Under the pieces are notes generated by a model. That model was given only the letters and a program-made list of their open reading frames with translations. It was not told the origin of the DNA and searched no databases. A stretch of 64,000 nt of DNA from Caproicibacterium amylolyticum (lineage in GTDB: Bacteria > Bacillota > Clostridia > Oscillospirales > Acutalibacteraceae), in NCBI RefSeq assembly GCF_014467055.1, contig NZ_CP060696.1:62001-126000 (forward strand), read 5' to 3'. How positions within the stretch are numbered: position 1 is the stretch's first letter; the number at the start of each line of letters is the position of its first letter. Both the position numbers and the translations under genes were made by a program. Below, one piece after another: positions 1-8,518 of the stretch.

Positions 1-1292
1 TTATCGAGGAAATCAACCGCCGCTTTTGCCAGCAGATGCATGACCTTGGCGTGGACGGCTACAAAGTCGGCCGCATGGCGCCGCTCAACGACGGCTATGT
101 CAAGATGGCGAATTTGGCGGTTGTGGGCAGCCACTGTGTCAACGGCGTTTCGGGTCTGCACAGTGAAATTTTGAAAGAAACCGTGTTTCATGATTTTTAC
201 ACAGAAATGCCGGATAAATTTACAAACGTAACCAACGGCATTGCACACCGCCGCTGGCTGAACCAGTCCAACCCGCAGCTTGCAGCGCTGCTGACGCAGA
301 AAATCGGCAGCGGCTACATTTATGACGCTTCTCAGCTGAAAAAGTTTGAGGCTTTTAAGGCTGACAAAGCTGTTCTGCAGCAGCTTGCAAAAATCAAACG
401 AAGCAATAAGGAACGTTTGGCAGAGTACATAAAGCGTGAAAACAATCTGGTGCTTGACCCGGATTCCATTTTTGACGTGCAGGTCAAGCGCATGCATGAA
501 TACAAGCGTCAGCACCTGAACGCGCTGAATATTCTTGCCACGTATCTGTGGCTGAAAGACAATCCGAATGCGGAGTTTACCCCGCACACTTATATCTTCG
601 GCGCCAAAGCAGCCCCGGGCTATTACTTCGCAAAGCAGATGATTCGCTTTATCTATGATTTGGGCGAGGTAATCAACAACGACCCCGCCGTCAAAGACAA
701 GATGAAAGTTGTTTATGTGGAGGATTACCGTGTCACGCTGGCGGAACTGCTGATTCCGGCAGCGGATATCAGTGAGCAGATTTCTCTGGCGGGCACCGAG
801 GCTTCCGGTACCAGCAACATGAAGTTTATGATCAACGGTGCGGTGACACTGGGCACGTTGGATGGTGCAAATGTGGAAATTCACGATTCCGTTGGGGATG
901 ACAATATGCTCCTGTTCGGCATGACCACACCGGAGGTTGAAAACCTCCGCTCCGCGGGCTACCACCCGGACCAGATTTATTACAACAATCCTGCTGTGCA
1001 CCGTGCAATCGACTTTATGCGCGGCGGAGTCAACGGTGTTGACTTTGGAGATATCGTCAATTCACTTACCGGAAATGACCCTTATATGGTTTTGGCGGAC
1101 TTTGACAGCTACCAGCGCGCGCAGGCAAAGGCAATGCAGCTGTATGGGGACGAAAAAACCTGGCAGCAGATGTGCCTTGTCAACATTGCAAATTCCGGAC
1201 GCTTTGCGGCAGACCGCGCAATTCGCGAGTATGCGGAGAACATTTGGCACTGTACCCCCTGTGAAGGGAAAAACAGCAAACTGATGCACTGA
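1..1292 (+). CDS. glgP: glycogen/alpha-glucan phosphorylase, C-terminal part (5' truncated by window)
   Basis: The reading frame is open from base 3 and has no start in the window, so only about 430 C-terminal residues of an ~800-residue enzyme are present. It phosphorolyses alpha-1,4-glucan to glucose-1-phosphate in the cytoplasm. The visible stretch carries the PLP-binding region EASGTSNMKF (the Schiff-base lysine is codon 822-824), followed by NGAVTLGTLDGANVEI, the family signature. Upstream are the phosphorylase segments VKRMHEYKRQ and FGAKAAPGYYFAK. The stop lies 46 bp before the GH13 gene, which has its own ribosome binding site, so the two are probably co-transcribed for glycogen or maltodextrin breakdown. 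Identification is secure; only the N-terminus is missing. Confidence 0.96.
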   Translation, partial: IEEINRRFCQQMHDLGVDGYKVGRMAPLNDGYVKMANLAVVGSHCVNGVSGLHSEILKETVFHDFYTEMPDKFTNVTNGIAHRRWLNQSNPQLAALLTQKIGSGYIYDASQLKKFEAFKADKAVLQQLAKIKRSNKERLAEYIKRENNLVLDPDSIFDVQVKRMHEYKRQHLNALNILATYLWLKDNPNAEFTPHTYIFGAKAAPGYYFAKQMIRFIYDLGEVINNDPAVKDKMKVVYVEDYRVTLAELLIPAADISEQISLAGTEASGTSNMKFMINGAVTLGTLDGANVEIHDSVGDDNMLLFGMTTPEVENLRSAGYHPDQIYYNNPAVHRAIDFMRGGVNGVDFGDIVNSLTGNDPYMVLADFDSYQRAQAKAMQLYGDEKTWQQMCLVNIANSGRFAADRAIREYAENIWHCTPCEGKNSKLMH

Positions 1293-1338
1293 AGGGAAGC
1301 AACGCAAAAAGTCTGCAAGATTCGAAAAAGGAGCAAGC

Positions 1339-3348
1339 ATGTGCATGTTTAATTCACGCAACCCTGTTTTTCGGTACCCTACAGGAGCAGTGGCGAACTG
1401 TCTGCCTGTCCATTTTAAAATCGATATGCCGCGGGATCTGCGCTGCAGCGCAGCGCGCTTGTTAGTGGAAAATGACAGCACTGGGGAAACACAGGTGCTG
1501 GATATGTTTTGGTGCGGCATGAACGGCGATAATCATGAGTGGTGGGAGTGCCACTTTGCCGCAAAGACTCCAGGCCTATATTTCTACCACTTTGAGGTTG
1601 CTACCTGGCGTGGAGTGCTGAATCTGCACAAAGGTTTTGGCGGCGAGGGAACCGTGATGGGAAACGACTGCGGCGCTTGGCAGCTGACTGTTTACGACCG
1701 TTCCTTTCACACGCCGGAGTGGCTGGCAGGCGGCATTATGTATCAGATTCTGCCAGACCGGTTTTTTTCTTCCGGAAAGCCGAAAGCCGATGTTCCGCAG
1801 GACAGAAAGCTGCACACAGACTGGAGTGACCAGCCCGAATGGAAGCCAAACGGCAAGGGCGAGGTTACAAACTCCGACTATTTTGGCGGCGACCTTGCCG
1901 GTATTACAGAGAAGCTGAATTATTTGAAAAGTCTGGGTGTAACGTGTTTGTACTTGAATCCGGTTTTTGAGGCTCACTCCAACCATAGGTACAACACTGC
2001 AAACTATGAGAAAATAGACCCACTGCTTGGCAAGGAAGAAGATTTCAAAACGCTGTGCGCAGAAGCAAAAAAGCGCGGAATGCATATTCTGCTGGATGGC
2101 GTTTTCAGCCATACAGGCAGCGACAGCGTCTACTTTAACCGCGAGGGGCGCTACAGCACACAGGGAGCGTACAACAGCCAGCAGTCCCCCTATTATGCAT
2201 GGTACAATTTCCGGAACTGGCCGGATGACTATGAGTGCTGGTGGAACTTCAATACCCTGCCGAATGTGACGGAAACAAACCCACAGTATAACGCGTACAT
2301 TAATGGCAAAGGCGGCATTGTACGGCGCTGGATTGCGGACGGTGCTTCCGGCTGGCGGCTGGACGTTGCCGATGAGCTGCCGGATGCCTTTCTGGATAAT
2401 CTGCGCACAGCGGTGAAGATGGAGAACCCGGAAGCACTGGTGCTCGGTGAAGTCTGGGAGGATGCAAGTACCAAAAACGCTTACGGAAAGCGCCGTAAAT
2501 ACCTGCTGGGAGAGGAACTGGACAGCGTCATGAATTACCCGTTCCGCGATGCGGTACTTGGATTTGTGAAGGGCGCAGATCCGGCGCAGATGATGGAAAT
2601 CATTCTGGATATTTTGGAAAACTACCCGCCGCAGGTGATTCGCCTGCTGATGAACCATATCGGTACCCATGATACGGAGCGTGCGCTGACCGTGCTGGCT
2701 GGTGCGCCAACAGAGCATCACGACCGCAGGTGGCAGTCTGAAACGCATCTTACAGAAAAGCAGCGCCAGCTGGGACTGCAGCGTTTAAAGCTTGCCGCAA
2801 TGATGCAGTATACGTTACCTGGAATTCCCTGCATTTACTATGGGGATGAAGCTGGCATGGAGGGCTACAAAGACCCATTCAACCGCGGAACGTATCCGTG
2901 GGGGCATGAAAACACTGACCTGCTGGCGTGGTACCGAAAGCTTGGCAAGCTGCGCGGAATGCTTTCTTGTTTAAAGGAAGGCTCGTTTGTTCCGCTAAAT
3001 GCGGATGACCATACGATGGTTTATATCCGGGAGGATTCTGTTGATGCAATTTTGGTTGCAATGAATGCGGGGGGAAATTCGCGTACTCTGTACTTGCCGG
3101 ATGAGTGGCGCACGGCAGAACCTGTTTTCGGAGAGGCGCCCGACCGCAACTGCGGTTTGACACTGCCGCCGTGCAGCGGAACAATGCTTGTGCGGCAGAA
3201 GCATCCCTCCCCCTCTGGCCCGTTTGCGTTGGGGAAACCGGAAACACCGGAAGAAGCAGTAGAATCCATAAAAGATAAAATTATGGAGAATATGGAGCAA
3301 GAGCCAAAAATCAAGAACGAACTATTGGATTTTTTAAAAAATATCTAA
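1339..3348 (+). CDS. GH13 alpha-amylase family glycosidase (neopullulanase/cyclomaltodextrinase type)
   Basis: A 669-residue cytoplasmic alpha-glucan hydrolase; no signal peptide is visible. The N-terminal ~120 residues look like a CBM34-type beta domain and are followed by the (beta/alpha)8 barrel. The four GH13 regions are visible: DGVFSHTG (Asp253), GWRLDVADE (nucleophile Asp342), GEVWED (acid/base Glu371) and NHIGTHDTERAL (Asp445). The motif order and N-terminal domain fit the GH13_20 neopullulanase/maltogenic amylase group; the exact linkage preference cannot be read from sequence. The start is ATG 1339 with AAAAAGGAG five bases upstream; ATG 1345 is a possible alternative. It follows glgP, which suggests one glucan-degrading transcription unit. 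The acidic C-terminal ~30 residues lie outside the catalytic domain. Confidence 0.93.
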   Translation: MCMFNSRNPVFRYPTGAVANCLPVHFKIDMPRDLRCSAARLLVENDSTGETQVLDMFWCGMNGDNHEWWECHFAAKTPGLYFYHFEVATWRGVLNLHKGFGGEGTVMGNDCGAWQLTVYDRSFHTPEWLAGGIMYQILPDRFFSSGKPKADVPQDRKLHTDWSDQPEWKPNGKGEVTNSDYFGGDLAGITEKLNYLKSLGVTCLYLNPVFEAHSNHRYNTANYEKIDPLLGKEEDFKTLCAEAKKRGMHILLDGVFSHTGSDSVYFNREGRYSTQGAYNSQQSPYYAWYNFRNWPDDYECWWNFNTLPNVTETNPQYNAYINGKGGIVRRWIADGASGWRLDVADELPDAFLDNLRTAVKMENPEALVLGEVWEDASTKNAYGKRRKYLLGEELDSVMNYPFRDAVLGFVKGADPAQMMEIILDILENYPPQVIRLLMNHIGTHDTERALTVLAGAPTEHHDRRWQSETHLTEKQRQLGLQRLKLAAMMQYTLPGIPCIYYGDEAGMEGYKDPFNRGTYPWGHENTDLLAWYRKLGKLRGMLSCLKEGSFVPLNADDHTMVYIREDSVDAILVAMNAGGNSRTLYLPDEWRTAEPVFGEAPDRNCGLTLPPCSGTMLVRQKHPSPSGPFALGKPETPEEAVESIKDKIMENMEQEPKIKNELLDFLKNI

Positions 3349-3355
3349 TAAAAGC

Positions 3356-3384
3356 TTGACTTTTGGCGGATGAATCTTTATAAT
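3356..3384 (+). promoter_or_regulatory. promoter of tRNA-Arg
   Basis: TTGACT at 3356-3361 and TATAAT at 3379-3384 are separated by 17 bp, a near-consensus housekeeping promoter 34 bp upstream of the tRNA. A GCTGTCCT/AGGACAGC hairpin (3391-3411) lies between promoter and tRNA in the transcribed leader. Confidence 0.8.
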
Positions 3385-3417
3385 AAAGAAGCTGTCCTCC
3401 TTAAGGACAGCAGATAT

Positions 3418-3494
3418 GCGCTCGTAGCTCAGCTGGATAGAGTGTCTGACTACGAATCAGAAGGTCCTGGGTTCGAATCCCCGCGGGCGCACCA
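3418..3494 (+). tRNA. tRNA-Arg(ACG), integration site of the mobile element
   Basis: The cloverleaf folds with acceptor GCGCTCG/CGGGCGC (one U-G), D stem GCTC/GAGT, and anticodon stem TCTGA/TCAGA around loop CTACGAA, giving anticodon ACG (read as ICG). The T arm is CTGGG/CCCCG with one T-C mismatch. CCA is encoded. The 3' half from the anticodon loop onward is repeated exactly at 15219-15276, so the left end of the element rebuilds an intact tRNA. Found by eye; the fold is unambiguous apart from the T-stem mismatch. Confidence 0.94.
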
Positions 3495-3506
3495 AAGCGA
3501 AAGCCG
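3449..3506 (+). repeat. attL (58-bp direct repeat, left copy)
   Basis: Runs from the tRNA anticodon loop through CCA and 12 bp beyond. It is identical to 15219-15276; the two copies diverge at bases 3507 (c) and 15277 (t) and at the base before the repeat (g versus a). The left copy is fused to the intact 5' half of the tRNA. Confidence 0.95.
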
Positions 3507-3550
3507 CATAGATAAGCCATTTTTGTAGCTTATCTATGCGGCTTATTTTT
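3503..3550 (+). terminator. terminator of tRNA-Arg carried in by the element
   Basis: A perfect 15-bp stem (3503-3517 with 3528-3542, GCCGCATAGATAAGC and its complement) is followed by TTATTTTT. The first four bases of the stem lie inside the att repeat and the rest belongs to the element, so the integrating DNA supplies a replacement terminator for the tRNA. Confidence 0.9.
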
Positions 3551-3566
3551 ATTGCAAAACAGCTAA

Positions 3567-3584
3567 GTGTCAACTTTGTGTCAA
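3567..3584 (+). repeat. integrase arm-type site candidate (left)
   Basis: GTGTCAACTTTGTGTCAA, itself two TGTCAA units, recurs exactly and in the same orientation at 15073-15090 near the right end. Paired direct repeats of this kind near both att sites are typical binding sites for the N-terminal domain of Tn916/phage-type integrases. Confidence 0.7.
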
Positions 3585-3639
3585 TAATATCATGAAACAA
3601 ACGGGCGAAGTGTGCTGAGTTACGGCACGCTTCGCTTTT

Positions 3640-5040
3640 TTATGCTTGTTTCTCAGCTGCCAAATTCCCCGTCAAAACTTCTTCCAATGCGTCACACGCA
3701 GCCGCCTGACGACTTTTAATGGCGTGGCTGTATGTATTGACCAATGTACTGGCCTGAGCGTGACCAGTCAGGCTTTGCAGGGTACGAATGTCAACACCGT
3801 TGGAAATGTTGAGTGTCGCAAAAGTGTGCCGCAGGCTGTGGGGCGTGATGTGCGGAAAGTTGTGCTTCCTTAAAAATTTTTCCAGCCAGTAGTTAATGGT
3901 GTCAGGATTGATTGGTGAACCGTTTTCTTGAATAAACAGCCGCTGAAGTTTTCCCTGCCACTCCTTACCGAAGGCAATCTGCTGACTTGTCCACCAGGCA
4001 TGATATTCTTTCAGTGTCTGTACCACAAAGAGTGGAATTTTAATCGCCCGAACGCTGGACGGATTCTTTGTCGGTCCCTCCAGTTCCCCCATGTGTGGGC
4101 GGTACTGTGACGAGCGGTAGATGTGGACTAATTGACTTGATTCATCCAAGTCTGACCAGGAAAGCCCACACAATTCTTCCCTACGCATTCCTGTAAACAA
4201 GAGCAGGAGCAGCGCAGACTTAATTCGTATATCCGGCTCTTCCAAAATAAGTGACAGAAACTGTTTTGCCTGTTCGTCATCCAAATAAGCTGCTTCTTTA
4301 TGAATCACACGCGGTTTTTCCGCTAATCGAGCAACGTTGCGTACCACCAGCTGCTCCTGTTCTGCTTTAGAGAGTATTGCAGAAATCAAACGATGATAGT
4401 GCATGATACAGTTTGCTGACAGTGGGTTTTCGTTTTTATGAAGTGTAAACACGGCTTCTACCGGCTTTTTAAGTGCCTTACTGATTTTCTGGGCAGTTTG
4501 AAAGCTGACGTGCTTTCCATGTACAGCTGTAGAAACCGTAAAGGAAGAAATGCCGGAAGCAGCGGCCAGTTTGTCATAGGTCAAGTGTTCCGCTTTCAGC
4601 AGCAGGGGAAGCTTTTCGGAAATTGCATAGTTTCCCCTTTGGTTAATTCCCTTTTCAGCAAGGTTCTGATAAAAAGCTTCCAAATGATGCGGCTGCAGCT
4701 TCGATAGTCGGATATGTCCCAGTGCGGGCTGTATACGCTTCATCAGTTCTTGATAGCCATCCTTCGTTTTTCCGGCGCACTGATGATTCTTTACCCATTG
4801 TTCAGCATATTCGCCGAAAGTTGTGTTGCCGTCATACAACGCCATTCCTGTTTTAAGTTTTTCTTCAAACAGTGCTGCCTGTCGATTTGCCTCTTTTTCT
4901 GCTTTAGCGGATGTCATACCATCTGGAACGTGCCAGATAGTCGACCGCATAATTTGCTTTTCTCCCACTTTTCCTACCAGTACGCGAATTCGATAACTGA
5001 TACTGCCATCTTTTGTTGTCCGTTTTTGAATACTCGCCAA
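3640..5040 (-). CDS. int: tyrosine site-specific integrase with an inserted helix-turn-helix
   Basis: A 466-residue recombinase that integrates and excises the element at tRNA-Arg. The catalytic residues are all present: Arg in TGMRREEL, HSLRH (His401, Arg404), TGHAQ (His427) and the nucleophile in VNTYSHA (Tyr437). Residues 1-70 form the arm-binding beta domain and ~75-260 the core-binding domain. The latter is interrupted at ~138-203 by a Cro/XRE-like segment (LTYDKLAAASGISSFTVSTA). The start is TTG with AGGAAGGGG about 10 bases upstream. The gene ends 134 bp from attL and points toward it, the usual integrase position. Confidence 0.95.
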   Translation of the reverse strand: MASIQKRTTKDGSISYRIRVLVGKVGEKQIMRSTIWHVPDGMTSAKAEKEANRQAALFEEKLKTGMALYDGNTTFGEYAEQWVKNHQCAGKTKDGYQELMKRIQPALGHIRLSKLQPHHLEAFYQNLAEKGINQRGNYAISEKLPLLLKAEHLTYDKLAAASGISSFTVSTAVHGKHVSFQTAQKISKALKKPVEAVFTLHKNENPLSANCIMHYHRLISAILSKAEQEQLVVRNVARLAEKPRVIHKEAAYLDDEQAKQFLSLILEEPDIRIKSALLLLLFTGMRREELCGLSWSDLDESSQLVHIYRSSQYRPHMGELEGPTKNPSSVRAIKIPLFVVQTLKEYHAWWTSQQIAFGKEWQGKLQRLFIQENGSPINPDTINYWLEKFLRKHNFPHITPHSLRHTFATLNISNGVDIRTLQSLTGHAQASTLVNTYSHAIKSRQAAACDALEEVLTGNLAAEKQA

Positions 5041-5079
5041 TTTGAAGCACCCCTTCCTGCAAGAGAGTGAGTAAAGCGG

Positions 5080-5613
5080 TTATTGTTTTGCTTTCTTATT
5101 CAATGCATTAACATGATTAATGATGCTGTTGAGGCTGTCTGCTGCCAGTGCAGAAGAGAGTATATGCATTTTTGAGTGAGAACTCTCTTTATTGGATTTT
5201 GCACTCTGCCCACAAGTTGCTTTCTTAACATATTTCAGCATATCACAAAAATAGTCCGCATTTTTGCCTTCAAAAAGCATGTTGAATATATCCAAAAAAG
5301 AGCGATTATCTGTTTTATTCTCAATTCCTTGTTCCTGGAAGCTTTTAATTTGCGTAATTGCAGCATCTGACAGCCCCAGTTCTAACACAGTTCCTTCATT
5401 TTCCGGGTAACGTGCATCCGTATGTCCAAGAAGATAGTCGGTTGATGTGCGAAAATAATCGGCCAGCATACAAACAGTTTCGTAGTTAGGACAGTTTACA
5501 CCATTTTCCCACTTGTTGTACTTTGAAGGTTCCACGCCTAATTGGGCGGCAAATTCCTTTTGATTTAAACCGGATTCCTTACGAAGAAGCAAAAGCCTTT
5601 CCGAAAAATTCAT
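5080..5613 (-). CDS. XRE-family transcriptional repressor
   Basis: A 177-residue protein whose first ~65 residues are a Cro/CI-type helix-turn-helix (GLNQKEFAAQLGVEPSKYNKWENG). The C-terminal ~100 residues are unrecognised, with no LexA-like self-cleavage motif or ImmA-dependent signature that I can see. The ATG is preceded by GGGAGG. It lies immediately upstream of int on the same strand and divergent from the excisionase-like gene, with a palindromic operator candidate in the shared gap. It is therefore likely the switch that keeps the element integrated. Confidence 0.85.
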   Translation of the reverse strand: MNFSERLLLLRKESGLNQKEFAAQLGVEPSKYNKWENGVNCPNYETVCMLADYFRTSTDYLLGHTDARYPENEGTVLELGLSDAAITQIKSFQEQGIENKTDNRSFLDIFNMLFEGKNADYFCDMLKYVKKATCGQSAKSNKESSHSKMHILSSALAADSLNSIINHVNALNKKAKQ

Positions 5614-5692
5614 TATACATCCTCCCAGCTGTTTTTCATAATTATAGTGTTAAATATTCTATTAGTCAATTCCATTTACAAATAAACATAAT

Positions 5693-5755
5693 TGAGAATT
5701 TCTCATTTCTCATTTTTGCTAATATTATTGACAATAAAAATAATGTTGCTATAAT
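5693..5755 (+). promoter_or_regulatory. element control region: palindromic operator and rightward promoter
   Basis: TGAGAATTTCTCA (5693-5705) is a perfect inverted repeat with a one-base centre. A further half site TTTCTCA follows at 5706-5712. Downstream are TTGACA (5728-5733) and TATAAT (5750-5755), 16 bp apart, pointing to the excisionase-like and mobilisation genes. The arrangement fits binding of the divergent XRE repressor. Confidence 0.65.
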
Positions 5756-5820
5756 GTTAAATATATTGATGAGCATTTTAATATTTTAAAATGATTATTG
5801 CGAATTTAATGGAGGATTGT

Positions 5821-6099
5821 ATGATGATTATTTCAAGCACAAATTCAAATTTGTATTGTTCGCTAGCATCTATCCACAGCACTGCTCTTCGCTGCAAAAA
5901 TGAAGGTATTCCGTTGCCTGAAAAGCTACTTCGCTCAGCGTGCGAGTCAGGTACACTTCCTGCAATTAAAACTGGAAAGAAATATTTAATCCTGTGGGAT
6001 AACGTTCTTGCTTTTGTTCGCAATGGAACAAACCAATCAGCAGCAGAGGAAGCTTCTGCAAATACCAAAGGGGGAGGGATTCGCCGTGTGGTGGAATAA
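5821..6099 (+). CDS. excisionase-like small DNA-binding protein
   Basis: A 92-residue protein starting at ATG 5821 (or ATG 5824), with GGAGG at 5811-5815. Residues ~35-65 (SACESGTLPAIKTGKKYLILWDNVLAFV) have the winged-helix layout of excisionase/MerR-like recombination directionality factors: a helix, a short wing with a basic tip, and an aromatic C-terminal strand. The serine- and basic-rich tail is not conserved. It is divergently transcribed from the repressor and is the first gene of the rightward operon, the usual place for a directionality factor. The role is inferred from fold and position; a regulatory role only is possible. Confidence 0.65.
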   Translation: MMIISSTNSNLYCSLASIHSTALRCKNEGIPLPEKLLRSACESGTLPAIKTGKKYLILWDNVLAFVRNGTNQSAAEEASANTKGGGIRRVVE

Positions 6100-6228
6100 A
6101 AGCAATGCCTTCAACTCCTTAAAATTAAAGAAGCATTCGCAACGCGCTTTTTCAATGATTTGTTGGCAGACTTTTTTTCGGCTTTTATGTGGCTTTTGTG
6201 CACTTCAAACAAATGGAGATGAAAAAGA

Positions 6229-7902
6229 ATGAGCTGTACTGAAGAATTAAAGGAACATAACATAGATTCAGAAATAGCCAGTCTGCAATCATCCCAAAAC
6301 TGGGAAGAAGCAGCTCGGCTTTTACAAGAAGGTGACAACATGTCGCTAACTGCTTACAAAAGTACGTTGGCAATATTGTCTGGAACGTTGGGAATTCAGC
6401 TTCCGTTAGCGATTACGTCTTCTGTTTCCACAGAAGAATCATTTCCTGTTGAAGCTTTGCCACCTGTTCTATACGATTTCGTTTGTACACAGGCAAAGGA
6501 AAAACAAATCAGTCCAAGTATGCTTGCACCACCCTGTTTAGCAGCCATCTCATTAGGTGCAATGAAGAAATTTTGCGTTCATGTTTCCAAAAATTATTTT
6601 GAACCGGTTAATCTTTGGACGCTAATTGTTGCTCGTCCATCTGAGCGAAAGTCAGCTGCATTTGAAATAGTATTTGCGCCGATCTTTGCATGGCAGAATT
6701 CAGAAAACCAGCGTTTGGAACCATATATCGCAAAGTCGGAAGCACATTTAAATGCACTCGAACACAAGCGCAGTCAAATTGAACGCCAAATGGAGCTGGA
6801 TGGAAAAGCCCCTAACCTTGAACTTGAACTGGCTGATGTTGAAATGGAATTAAAGACCGCAGAAAAAGACGCCGTCCATCCTGTTAAGTTATGGCTCACC
6901 AATGTGAATTCTCAATCTTTTGAAAAAGCCTTGTCGGAAAACAAAGAGAAAATTGCTATTTTGGATTCAGAAGCGACCATTTTTGATATGCTGACCAATA
7001 TGTGCAGCAGTAAAGCGGGCAGCGCTGCCAGTGATTTATCAACCTTTCTTCACACTTACTCAGGAGAGGGTATGCGGACAGAACGCATTACCCGTCGCAA
7101 CATTGTATTGCAGAATCCCTATTCTGTTTTTTGTGTTTTCATACAGAACACAGTGCTTGATAAACTTTTGGAGAATTCAAATTTCACAGAACGTGGGTTT
7201 ACTGCCCGTTTCTTAATCAATCGCCCAAAGTCAATGATAGGCACACGACTTGCGCCGAGCGATGTACCAGCTGCTCCGCAGGAAGTTACAGAGGCATGGA
7301 ATGCGCTGGTGAAATCCATTCTGGATATTCCATTAGGAGAAACACCAAATGCTTTGGAATTGTCAGCAGCAGCGCAGACTGCTGCACGCGAGTATTACTA
7401 TCAGATAGAACAAATTCTAAATAATGTAGTGGGAAGCAAGGAATATGTTTTGGGAAAACTATATGGAACAACCATGCGGATCGCAGGTGTTTTACATATT
7501 GCACGTTTGGGAAGCATGGCAGGAGCAGAGTGCATTTCACTGCACACGATGGAAAGCGCAATTGCCATTGCAAAATACTATAAAATCCAAGCAGATACAC
7601 TTTATGGAGAAAGCGAAGATAATCAAGTAGCTAAAAATGCACAGTACATTCTTTCCATGCTGAAAAATCACAGTCTTGCCGGAACCATCATGACACAAAA
7701 TGAAATTCGACACAGCTGCGCAAAATTAAAAGACCGCGCATGTAAAAAGGATTTTGAAACAGCAATTCAATTGTTAGAAAAACACAATTTTCTGTTTGCG
7801 TACAATGAAATCAATGACTACCGATGTGGGAGAAAGCCGAAGATGTGGCGCATATCCCCCTTTGCAGCAATAAAAGATGAAAAATTCTTTTTAGAGGAAT
7901 AA
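6229..7902 (+). CDS. DUF3987 (YfjI-like) protein of mobile elements
   Basis: A 557-residue cytoplasmic protein. The segment PVNLWTLIVARPSERKSAAF resembles the DUF3987/YfjI start with its degenerate P-loop (RPSERKS where the related helicases have GxGKS). It is followed by a coiled stretch rich in Glu and Lys (~165-215) and a conserved ILDSEATIFDML block. Such proteins are common on plasmids, phages and IMEs next to primase or replication functions; the biochemical role is unknown. The ATG has GGAG 11 bases upstream. A 130-bp gap separates it from the excisionase-like gene and 294 bp follow before the mobilisation genes. Confidence 0.75.
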   Translation: MSCTEELKEHNIDSEIASLQSSQNWEEAARLLQEGDNMSLTAYKSTLAILSGTLGIQLPLAITSSVSTEESFPVEALPPVLYDFVCTQAKEKQISPSMLAPPCLAAISLGAMKKFCVHVSKNYFEPVNLWTLIVARPSERKSAAFEIVFAPIFAWQNSENQRLEPYIAKSEAHLNALEHKRSQIERQMELDGKAPNLELELADVEMELKTAEKDAVHPVKLWLTNVNSQSFEKALSENKEKIAILDSEATIFDMLTNMCSSKAGSAASDLSTFLHTYSGEGMRTERITRRNIVLQNPYSVFCVFIQNTVLDKLLENSNFTERGFTARFLINRPKSMIGTRLAPSDVPAAPQEVTEAWNALVKSILDIPLGETPNALELSAAAQTAAREYYYQIEQILNNVVGSKEYVLGKLYGTTMRIAGVLHIARLGSMAGAECISLHTMESAIAIAKYYKIQADTLYGESEDNQVAKNAQYILSMLKNHSLAGTIMTQNEIRHSCAKLKDRACKKDFETAIQLLEKHNFLFAYNEINDYRCGRKPKMWRISPFAAIKDEKFFLEE

Positions 7903-8196
7903 AGAAGTCCACACAAAAAATGTTGTCATATGCAGGGTTATTGCGGCTTCTTGGTTTAAGGAATAAAAGCGATAGAATTCGCGAAATACATGCGCATATT
8001 TATGCGAAAACTGTATGTAAATCTCTTGGTACAAAAACACGGCGGTTTTCATAATCGTGCAGTCACCGTAATTTTAAAAAACGGCAGGCTTTGCCTGCAC
8101 CGTCACAGTTTGTGACGGCAGTTTCTCCTTATCCTGTTTCCCCGCTAAATACGTTTCAAAATCAGAAAATCGACTGTTTTAGGAGATGATTTTTGA
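7903..8196 (+). other. non-coding region with two adjacent hairpins, candidate origin of transfer
   Basis: No gene is visible. Two consecutive perfect hairpins occupy 8084-8098 (GCAGGC-TTT-GCCTGC) and 8100-8118 (CCGTCACA-GTT-TGTGACGG), one base apart, with no T-tract after them. This is the only structured gap upstream of the RHH/relaxase pair, where oriT is usually found in mobilizable elements. The AT-rich flanks contain nothing else I can name. Confidence 0.5.
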
Positions 8197-8505
8197 ATGA
8201 ATCCGGATTTTAATAAAATTACAATACGTGGAGTTAGCCCAACTGTTTTAAGCAAACTGGACACGTTGGCCGCCGAAAGACATACCTCGCGTAACCAGCT
8301 TTTGTGCAGTCTCCTTGAAAATTGTCTTGCGGATATGCAGTTTTCAGAAAGCGAAAATCACTATGCCGACTTGGTTCATTGTTGCTGTGATACTATTGAA
8401 CGAAATACACAGGTACTACAAAAATTCTGTTTTCTCGTTGACCGCGAATATGCTGCACTGTGTGAAACGGAAAACATGGATGATGAAACCAGACCGTTTG
8501 TGTGA
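8197..8505 (+). CDS. ribbon-helix-helix mobilisation accessory protein (MobC-like)
   Basis: A 102-residue protein. The N-terminal ~45 residues fit a ribbon-helix-helix DNA-binding fold: a short strand KITIRGVSP followed by two helices with TSRNQLLCSLLENCL. The remainder is helical and Cys-rich (HCCCD). The ATG has AGGAG 11 bases upstream. The stop is 13 bp before the relaxase gene, so the two are translationally close. Accessory proteins of this type bind oriT and help the relaxase load; here that is inferred from fold and position. Confidence 0.7.
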   Translation: MNPDFNKITIRGVSPTVLSKLDTLAAERHTSRNQLLCSLLENCLADMQFSESENHYADLVHCCCDTIERNTQVLQKFCFLVDREYAALCETENMDDETRPFV

Positions 8506-8518
8506 GGTGAATTTATAA

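Noticed and set aside
6008..6232. 74-codon plus-strand frame ending in the start of the DUF3987 gene
   Set aside because: It overlaps most of the excisionase-like gene end, has no Shine-Dalgarno sequence and an unlikely composition.
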